Shown: positions 58,823-64,000 of the stretch, piece by piece | Position numbering within the stretch: the first letter of the stretch is position 1 | Layout of the letters: the number at the start of each line of letters is the position of its first letter | Assembly: GCF_902686445.1 (NCBI RefSeq) | Contig: NC_062219.1 | Span: 49,441,056-49,505,055 of the forward strand | DNA length: 64,000 bases | Direction of reading: 5' to 3' | DNA from: Sciurus carolinensis | Taxonomy: Eukaryota; Chordata; Mammalia; Rodentia; Sciuridae | Made by a program: the position numbers and the translations under genes | The notes under the pieces: generated by a model | What the model was told of the DNA's origin: nothing | Databases searched by the model: none | What the model saw: the letters and a program-made list of their open reading frames with translations, nothing else

Positions 58823-60654
58823 ATTTTCTACTTAACCAACTCCTTGAGACAATTCTCCCCATCTCTAAGCATATTTCACATTAATAGCCATAGCCAAAAC
58901 TGGTCTTTCTCTCTAAACTCCCTAATAAAATCAACTTCCCAAACCAACCCACCTCAGCAAAGAAATACTATTTAATCATATATGTAATATAATATCCTTT
59001 TGAACCAGCTACCTAATTGTGATCAATATTGGCCTAGAATACCATCACTCCCTACTGGATCAGCCTTTGCCATGAAACTTTAGCTACTTCTACAGTTTAA
59101 TTAGGTTCTTATTTTAACTTCTTCAGTTGTACCTGGGTCACAAATTCCATCAAACTGGCTTATAGAAACCTCTTAGGTCCTAGCCTCAAGACAGATCTTG
59201 TCCAATATAGGATGTACAGTACTGCAGATGCTAAACCCCCGGTATTCTTCCAAAACTGGGGGCTTAGACTCATGTGTACTGGGTTCACTCCCTCTTCTGA
59301 GCCAATCCTAACGATTTTTTAGAATCTTTGTTCAACTGTTCCTTTCTCTTAATTGTTGGCCTTGAACCAACATTACTTGAGTGTATAAACATCATCTTTC
59401 AGTTTGACATTACTTTATTGACCAGTTGGATGAATGAAGTTGTCTTATGGTATAATATCACTTCGATTGGGCGAGACACATTATCAGCAATTGGAATCAT
59501 TAGAGGACATGAGTGGTGATACTACAGACTGGTATGAGAGAAGGCTACAGTAGATCTTTCAGGTTTGCAGATCTGATCATAGTGCCCCTGATTATGTCAT
59601 CTGAGTGTTCTCTGTCAGAACATCACTGCATGGAGAAGATCCAGATAGACTTTGCAAGTTCACACCAGTTGTTTAAAAAATGGGAATAGGCTTTGGCTAG
59701 AAAAGGAAAAGGACCTAAAAACAAGTTAATAACATACAAGGAACACCAAATGCCCAAGGAGATTTATTCTGATGGATAAATAGATCAACAGGAACATTTA
59801 GAGAATAAATTCTAACCCATATTAATAGTGAAGTAATTGGGGGAAGGGCATTCATTTTTATTTTTTAAACTTGGAGTCATAGCCATCAAGCTAATGTTGC
59901 ATTAAAATGTTTTTAGGTTCAAGGATTTTGTGCCACTGAACCATGATTGAATGTCAAAAGTCATGTGTAAATGATGAATAAAAGTGATGAGCTAAAATCA
60001 GAAACCTGCCCATGCCAGAAGCTCCTTGCCCACTCAGGGCCAACTTAGAGATGAGAGTTTTCACAGAATATATTAAAGGAAACACTGGTATAATTTTCTC
60101 TTATAAGATCCAGAAAACATAGAAGCTTTCTGGATTTTCTCACCAAGGCATTAAATTGGATGCCAATGAAACCTGGCAGCCCTGTTGTCTAAAAAGGAAC
60201 CAGAGTGGGTCAGCATTTTCATGCACTGACATTTCATATGTAATAATGACCATAGCAATACATAGCTGCTCTTCTGTTAGGTTGGGTTTATTTCATATAA
60301 ATTTCCTCTTTTCCTTGATTTGAATCTCACACTCTCAAGAGCTAACCAAGGACAAGAACCCAGTGCCCCCATCTGCCCTGCTGGAGTCTTCTCAGAATGT
60401 CTTTGTTGACAGAAGGAAACAGAACCTCTGCTGATCTCCTTGCTCAGTGTCCCTCCAAAACAGCCTTCCAGTCCTCTTTAATCCTTAAGTTAAAATTATA
60501 TTTGCCTTTTGAGAATCAATGAAACACCCTCTATCCTAAATTACAGTTTGAATCTGAAATCAGTGCTTCTTAACCATCCCTAAGCTCCCATAAGTTTATG
60601 CCCTGGATAACTTTGTGTACTTTTGTTTTCCATCGTTGAGAGGGAAAGTAAAAG
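58823..60654. other. unassigned DNA
   Basis: No gene, exon or named repeat recognised. The frame at 59328-59519 has no domain I know. Confidence 0.4.
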
Positions 60655-60875
60655 ATTTACATTGATTGAGCAGCTATTGTAAGCCACACACTACATAGGA
60701 CCTTTAATATTCATTATCTGTTATCTTCACAATGATCCTATGACACAGATTTCATATTCTACTTTTACAGATGAGGACATAACAGCTTAAAATCAATTTC
60801 TCAAAGTGAAACAGCTAGGAAGAGATAGAAATAGGAATTGAATTCCTCTCTGATTTCATAAATTCGTAGTCTCTG
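60655..60875 (-). mobile_element. MIR fragment
   Basis: Antisense MIR order: 'gatcctatgacacagatttc', 'acttttacagatgaggacat', 'gaaacagctaggaagagata'. Confidence 0.75.
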
Positions 60876-63266
60876 CCACTAATCTTATTGCTCATTTTAG
60901 GTTACAAGGAAAAATTATTTGATTTCTGAGAAAAGAAATTAAGCATTCTTGCACTATTGGTACTAACAAACACATTAATGACTTTACTTGTATCCCCCCC
61001 ACCACTTAATAGTCACCCAAAGATGAGTCTCTAACCCTCTAATAATTTATCATTGCATAAGTGCTAGGCAGTTTTTTATGTATTTTTTCTTCCAATAGCC
61101 CTTCTGCTTTATTTTCCCCCCATACCTTCTAGGTTAAAGAGCCCCCTTTTATTGTGGTATATGGTTTCTTAACACCAATTTTAGACATTTAGAGGTTAAA
61201 GGTTACCAGTGTCCATGATTTCACACCTCAAAAGTACATTTTTGTCCTTCCCACTCTGTGTCTTTGCAAATCGGAGGCTTCACTGTTCCATGTTGTCTGC
61301 TCTCTGGGACCCCGAGTGCCAGAGCAATGTTTATCAGGAACATTGCAGATCTGGCACAGAGATCACTGTGGAAGACACACTGGCTATAAAAACTTCCCTC
61401 TGAAAGTGATGCAAGTCACTTGAACTCATTTTACTAGCTGAATCAGTTCCTACAGCCAGGTCTGACATTGATTGGCAGAGAAATATAATTCTCCCCTGGG
61501 GAGGAACAACAAATATTTGGGAAGTTTGATGCTGTCTATGTCAGTAAGCATGAGTGCTTGCTGTATCCCAGTAGCATAGCTACTCCTTTTATTAGTAAGT
61601 CAAAGAAATCATCAGAGAGATTGGGAATTATAGAGGACAACAGAAAGGAAAATAAGCTGCAAGGAATTTTCTCAAGTGCCACCTTAGCAGCTTCTACAGA
61701 AATGACCTACAGGATTTCTGTCCTTTCACAAACAAGTTTCTTCACATTTATTACTTTGCTGAAATAGATTTTGGTCATTATCAACAGGGAATATATAGGC
61801 TGTACTGTTGCCTTTTTGAATTTAGAATATATATTTAGAATTTGGAATCACTTTCTCTGATGTCAGTTCTGCAGCTGATTTTTTTTTAATGTGTTATGTG
61901 AGCAAATGTGGATTGTAACCATAAACACCGTGCAAGGAAAAAGCAGGCCCATCTGTCTCTTTCAAACTTGATTAGGGAAGGTTGTGCAGACAATATTTTT
62001 AGTATGGTCTTAAAATTAAGGTTAAGTTGCTTTGAAGCCAGTCGGCTACCATAGATTTATTTATTTTGAGGGTTAAAGTGAAACAAATTGAAAATGTATA
62101 CACATTCCCAAAGACACATTATGTTGCTACTTTAAAACCACATTTATTTTCAGTTGCAAAGGAAATACATTTGCAGGCATAGAGTTTTCATCCTCTGACT
62201 ATGGTGATAGAAATTCTGAAATGGCTAACAATTCTATTACTTGTACTTAATGCTACTAACAAGAATTGAACGTGCTATCAGGAAAAAGTCTTTTTACTGT
62301 CAAGCATTGTGTAAATGGAAAAGAAGTTATATGTTACATTAATCTAAATGGCATAAGGAAAAGTAAATTTAGTAGTGATTATAAGACAAAAGTGGCTTTT
62401 CCATTTATTGTAGGTATGATTTTAATAATTAATCTGAAAGACTGCTCTATCAAGTCACTGGGCTATTAAATTAAGTGACCAGAAACTACCAGACCAGTTT
62501 CATTTTTCTCTGCCTTCCATTAGAATGAGATAGAGACAAATGCCATAGTCAGTCAAGCTCCAGACACCGATGGACATGTGTGTCTGAATGTAAGAAGGTA
62601 CATTGATTTGTACATTTTATATTGTGTTAAACCTAATACTTTGAAGTAGATTTCACATTACATTATATTGATATTATACTGATATTGTGCTAGATATGCT
62701 TTGAAAGATCTTTAGAGTTCATGAACTTGAACTTGAACTATTAGCCACAAATACAACCAATGAATGGAATGAAGTCAATGAATGGACAATAGAGAGGAAT
62801 CTCCAGTTTTCTCAGCTTCAACTCATATAGGGTATGTGGAACTTGAGAGTAATAACCCAGGACAGAAAGTTCTGAGCCCAAACGGAATAATAAAAGACAA
62901 TAGTTGAACGGTTGTTTCTTCTCATCAGATCAATTGAGAAAGACTCTGGGAGAATTTCTTTTTAATGTCACTAATGAAGAAAAATTTAAAAAGGAAAGAG
63001 AACAGGTAATTCCAGACAAAGGTAGTTTTATGAAACAGCAAATAGTTTTTGATGTAGTGGAAGCAATAAAAATCACAGGTTAGAATTTTCAGGCACCACA
63101 CTAAGCATTTCATGTTTTTAATCTCCATGAAGCTAGTAGGTGGGGTAGACGGAGAAGCTTATAGCAGTGTACAAGGGACAGGGCAGGTGAGAAGCATATA
63201 ACAGTTGAAAAAATCTCCCATAATTTCAGTTAGTACATGAATGGAGCCAAAGTTAATTACACATCA
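60876..63266. other. unassigned AT-rich DNA
   Basis: No gene or confident named repeat. The frames at 61209-61403, 61558-61767 and 62266-62469 lack recognisable motifs. Confidence 0.4.
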
Positions 63267-63385
63267 ATTCATTTCTTATAAAAATATTTATTAAGCACCT
63301 CCCAGGTACTACTCTAGATATTGAGGATACTATAGTGAACAAAAAGATAAACACTCCTGCCTTATGGAGCTGGTGTTAGCATAAT
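63267..63385 (+). mobile_element. old mammalian interspersed repeat fragment
   Basis: 'aaaatatttattaagcacct', 'ggtactactctagatattga', 'atactatagtgaacaaaaag' and 'cctgccttatggagctggtg' match the 5' part of the family at 15763. Confidence 0.65.
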
Positions 63386-63845
63386 ATTAATACTTTTGTT
63401 TTTAAATGTGGAAATGTTTTTTTATTCCAAATAAAGCATTATGCCCCCAACTCCCTGATACATAAATCAGATAAAAAAAGAAAAAGCTGTCAGTTGAGGT
63501 GGAGGTTAGGGACTGTGAGCTCTATCTAACCCACACCTCTCTTGTTCTTCCTCATTGCATATATACCCTGTATTCTCACCAAAAAGGTGGAGATAATAAC
63601 AAGGGACGAGGGAAGTGGGTCCAGATGGTAAAGAATGAATACAAGATTGAAAGAGTCATCTTATGGTATGATCAAATTAGTGTTGCAATGAGGTTATCCA
63701 TTCAAAGAGTGAGAGGATGACAGAAGCTAAGAAGACCCCATAGGAGGTCATTTCAATGGCATCTTCTGAAGAGACACAGAAAGATTCAAAAGATATCATG
63801 AGTCAGCATAGAAAGACTAATATCATGTATTAGACAGCACGACAG
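63386..63845. other. unassigned DNA
   Basis: No gene or repeat recognised. Confidence 0.4.
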
Positions 63846-63983
63846 AGGGCATCTGTAGTCCCAGCTCCTTGGGGACTGAGGCAGAAAGATCCTTCTAGTC
63901 TAGGAGTTCAGGACAACCTGGAAACATAGACCCTGTCTGAAAATAGGAAAAGGGAAAGGGAGAGGGAAAGGAAGAAGGAGAGA
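63846..63983 (+). mobile_element. monomeric 7SL-derived SINE (B1-like) with GA-rich tail
   Basis: 'gggcatctgtagtcccagct', 'gactgaggcagaaagatcc', 'ctaggagttcaggacaacct' and 'agaccctgtctgaaaa' follow the 7SL/B1 plan without an ID unit. The tail from about 63944 is purine-only GGGAAA-type repeats. It is distinct from the composite family elsewhere in the window. Confidence 0.85.
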
Positions 63984-64000
63984 CATGATAGATTTGAGAA

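Noticed and set aside
1..64000. CRISPR array, phage, operon or other prokaryotic system
   Set aside because: Repeat content, CpG depletion, SINE/LINE/LTR families and gene structure are mammalian throughout. No regularly spaced short repeats are present.

Overview
This window is nuclear DNA of a placental mammal, most likely a squirrel-family (sciurid) rodent. The best clue is a SINE family seen about ten times on both strands. It has a 7SL-derived (B1/Alu-like) left part joined to a tRNA-derived ID element on the right. That composite, called MEN or B1-dID, is known from squirrels and close relatives. Older mammal-wide repeats (MIR, L2, MaLR LTRs, hAT and Tigger DNA transposons) fill much of the rest. 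Nothing bacterial is present: no operons, CRISPR arrays, insertion sequences or tRNA/rRNA genes. Family names come from recognition by eye, not from a database search.

Layout. 1-25 kb: repeat-littered non-coding DNA, with a local 235-bp duplication (1462-1694 and 3005-3239), several SINEs, a MaLR LTR at 7172-7608 and a long quiet stretch at 11.5-15.4 kb. 25.7-33.3 kb: a near-full-length, dead L1 flanked by a 16-bp target-site duplication. It landed in an older hAT-type element and was later hit by a MaLR LTR (26743-27161) and a second, 5'-inverted L1 (31161-31660). 34.1-37.9 kb: a four-level nest, with a hAT-type element split by an antisense LTR, which is split by a DNAJA1 processed pseudogene, which is split by a class I ERV solo LTR. 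38-39.2 kb: two more LTRs.

41.0-42.65 kb: a strong CpG island, the only clear sign of a gene. I read it as a plus-strand promoter and first exon ending with an ATG directly followed by a GTGAGC splice donor (42303-42311). The remaining exons would lie more than 21 kb away, outside the window, so the gene cannot be named. 42.7-64 kb would then be its first intron: AT-rich DNA with more SINEs, L2, MIR, a Tigger-like element, an L1 3' end and one enhancer-like stretch near 55.6 kb.

No intact protein-coding gene was found and no new multi-gene system is visible. The most informative material is the insertion history and the promoter/first-exon architecture.
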